Source: Bacteroidota bacterium
Lineage (GTDB): Bacteria > Bacteroidota > Bacteroidia > Flavobacteriales > Flavobacteriaceae
Assembly (NCBI GenBank): GCA_023393485.1
Contig: JAEWLD010000188.1
Coordinates: forward strand, 1 to 7,231
DNA: 7,231 nt
Direction of reading: 5' to 3'
The notes under the pieces: generated by a model
Told to the model about the DNA's origin: nothing
Seen by the model: only the letters and a program-made list of their open reading frames with translations
The model's database searches: none
Part shown: positions 6,144-7,231 of the stretch, piece after piece
Layout of the letters: the number at the start of each line of letters is the position of its first letter
Position numbering within the stretch: the stretch's first letter is position 1
Made by a program: the position numbers and the translations under genes

Positions 6144-7196
6144 ATGCAGCAAATAGACTGGATTGTACTTTCGGTAACGCTTCTGTCCATCGTATTTTAC
6201 GGCGTCTGGAAAACGCGCGGCAGCCAAAACGTCGAAGATTACATATTGGCCAACAATGAAACGCCGTGGTATATCGTCGGTTTGTCCGTCATGGCAACCC
6301 AGGCCAGCGCAATTACATTCCTGTCGACACCGGGTCAGGCGTATCACGACGGCATGGGATTCGTCCAATTTTACTTCGGATTGCCGATCGCGATGGTCGT
6401 CATCAGCCTTACCTTCATCCCGATTTATCACCGGCTCAAGGTTTTTACCGCTTACGAATATCTCGAACAGCGATTCGATCTGAAAACGCGCTCACTCGCA
6501 GCAATACTGTTTTTGGTACAGCGCGGGCTTGGCACTGGGCTGACGATTTATGCGCCGTCGATTATTCTTTCGTCGATTTTGGGCTGGAACCTTACGGCGC
6601 TCAATATAGTGATTGGAATCCTGGTCATCATTTATACCTTTTCGGGTGGAACGAAAGCCGTCAACGTAACGCAAAAGCAACAAATGTTCGTTATCATGTC
6701 GGGGATGTTCGTCGCTTTTTTTCTGATCATTTACCTGCTTCCGAATGACATGACTTTCAGCAACGCGATGCACATTGCCGGGGCGAATGGCAAAATGGAC
6801 ATCGTCAACTTTTCATTCGATCCCGAGGAACGCTACACGATCTGGAGCGGGATTACAGGCGGATTTTTTTTGATGCTGTCGTATTTTGGCACCGATCAAT
6901 CGCAGGTTGGCCGATACCTGTCGGGCAAATCTATCCGCGAAAGCCAAATGGGATTGATCATGAACGGCTTTTTAAAAGTGCCGATGCAGTTCTTCATTTT
7001 GCTTATCGGGGTAATGGTTTTCGTGTTTTTCCAATTCAATCCTGTGCCGCTGAACTTCAATCCGAACAATAAAATCCTGGTTGACAAATCGCCATATAAA
7101 ACCGAGTACGCCAAACTCGAGCAGCAACTGGCCGCATTGTCAGAGGAAAAAAAGGAATATAACCTGTTGTACATCGATCACCTGAACCAGAATTAA
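6144..7196 (+). CDS. Sodium:solute symporter (SSS family), interrupted by an in-frame TAA after codon 350
   Basis: The protein is clearly an SSS-family sodium-coupled transporter of the inner membrane. Features include an N-terminal helix (4-22), the second-helix motif LSVMATQASAITFLSTPG (47-64, containing the S-A-x-T-F segment near the sodium site), YTFSGGTKAV (164-173) in the position of the family's GG-x-KAV signature, and GTDQSQVGRYLSG (249-261). About eight to nine hydrophobic helices are visible up to residue 298. A polar, helical, probably soluble loop (300-350, with EYAKLEQQLAALSEEKKEY) follows, and the frame then stops at TAA 7194-7196. Family members usually exceed 480 residues and have about 13 helices, so the last four or five helices, including the serine pair of the Na2 site in the ninth helix, are missing. 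Downstream of the stop the frame stays open. The gene is the third of an operon with the deacetylase and the 36-residue protein. The substrate is unknown; sugars or amino sugars fit the context. The family is certain; activity of the 350-residue form is doubtful. Confidence 0.85.
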   Translation: MQQIDWIVLSVTLLSIVFYGVWKTRGSQNVEDYILANNETPWYIVGLSVMATQASAITFLSTPGQAYHDGMGFVQFYFGLPIAMVVISLTFIPIYHRLKVFTAYEYLEQRFDLKTRSLAAILFLVQRGLGTGLTIYAPSIILSSILGWNLTALNIVIGILVIIYTFSGGTKAVNVTQKQQMFVIMSGMFVAFFLIIYLLPNDMTFSNAMHIAGANGKMDIVNFSFDPEERYTIWSGITGGFFLMLSYFGTDQSQVGRYLSGKSIRESQMGLIMNGFLKVPMQFFILLIGVMVFVFFQFNPVPLNFNPNNKILVDKSPYKTEYAKLEQQLAALSEEKKEYNLLYIDHLNQN

Positions 7197-7231
7197 GACA
7201 ACCCGATTCTGCGCAAGCAACTCGTCGCGTT
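7197..7231 (+). other. Continuation of the symporter reading frame after the internal stop
   Basis: Directly after the TAA at 7194-7196, the same frame reads DNPILRKQLVA to the window end with no further stop. The composition continues the polar helical loop before the stop (IDHLNQN), so this looks like the severed 3' part of the symporter gene rather than intergenic DNA. Only 11 codons are visible, so the conclusion is moderate. Confidence 0.5.

Noticed and set aside
6266..6748. 160-codon + strand ORF within the symporter gene
   Set aside because: It is an out-of-frame shadow of the symporter, and its Arg/His-rich translation lacks the hydrophobic helices of the real frame.

Overview
This window looks like chromosomal DNA of a member of the Bacteroidota, most likely a Flavobacterium-like organism of the Flavobacteriaceae. 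The sequence evidence is as follows. Start codons are preceded by A-rich stretches rather than strong Shine-Dalgarno sequences. Several genes are preceded by exact matches to the Bacteroidota -7 promoter element (TAnnTTTG). The proteins have typical family content: a large exported PIG-L deacetylase paired with a sodium:solute symporter, small Sec-exported proteins, and a single-domain response regulator. All genes lie on the + strand. I see no RNA gene, insertion sequence, CRISPR array or phage gene. The species assignment is inference only.

Layout. (1) Bases 1-1032 hold the C-terminal part of an outer-membrane beta-barrel protein that begins before the window. (2) A stand-alone receiver-domain response regulator follows (1124-1549). 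(3) A two-gene unit (1646-2172) encodes a small exported/anchored coiled-coil protein and a two-helix membrane protein. The stop and start codons overlap (TAATG), and the unit ends at a clear intrinsic terminator. (4) Two paralogous small secreted proteins of unknown function follow (2390-2797 and 3060-3452). They are separated by a terminator, and each is preceded by the same GTAACTTTG promoter core. The second one would have a long, possibly structured leader. (5) The last block (3535 to the end) looks like an operon. It starts at a good promoter and encodes an exported multi-domain PIG-L/LmbE-type deacetylase, an unlisted 36-residue single-helix membrane protein, and a sodium:solute symporter. 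Gene spacings are 4 and 1 nt.

The last operon suggests linked processing and import: the deacetylase would act on an N-acetylated sugar or glycoconjugate outside the cytoplasm, and the symporter would take up a small solute, possibly the product. The symporter frame is broken by a TAA after 350 codons, in a soluble loop, and the same frame stays open and protein-like to the window end. The most economical reading is a nonsense mutation or sequence error in a gene of ordinary family length. The points most worth a second look are this in-frame stop, the 36-residue protein wedged in front of the symporter, and the duplicated small secreted proteins with their shared promoter core and the long leader of the second copy.
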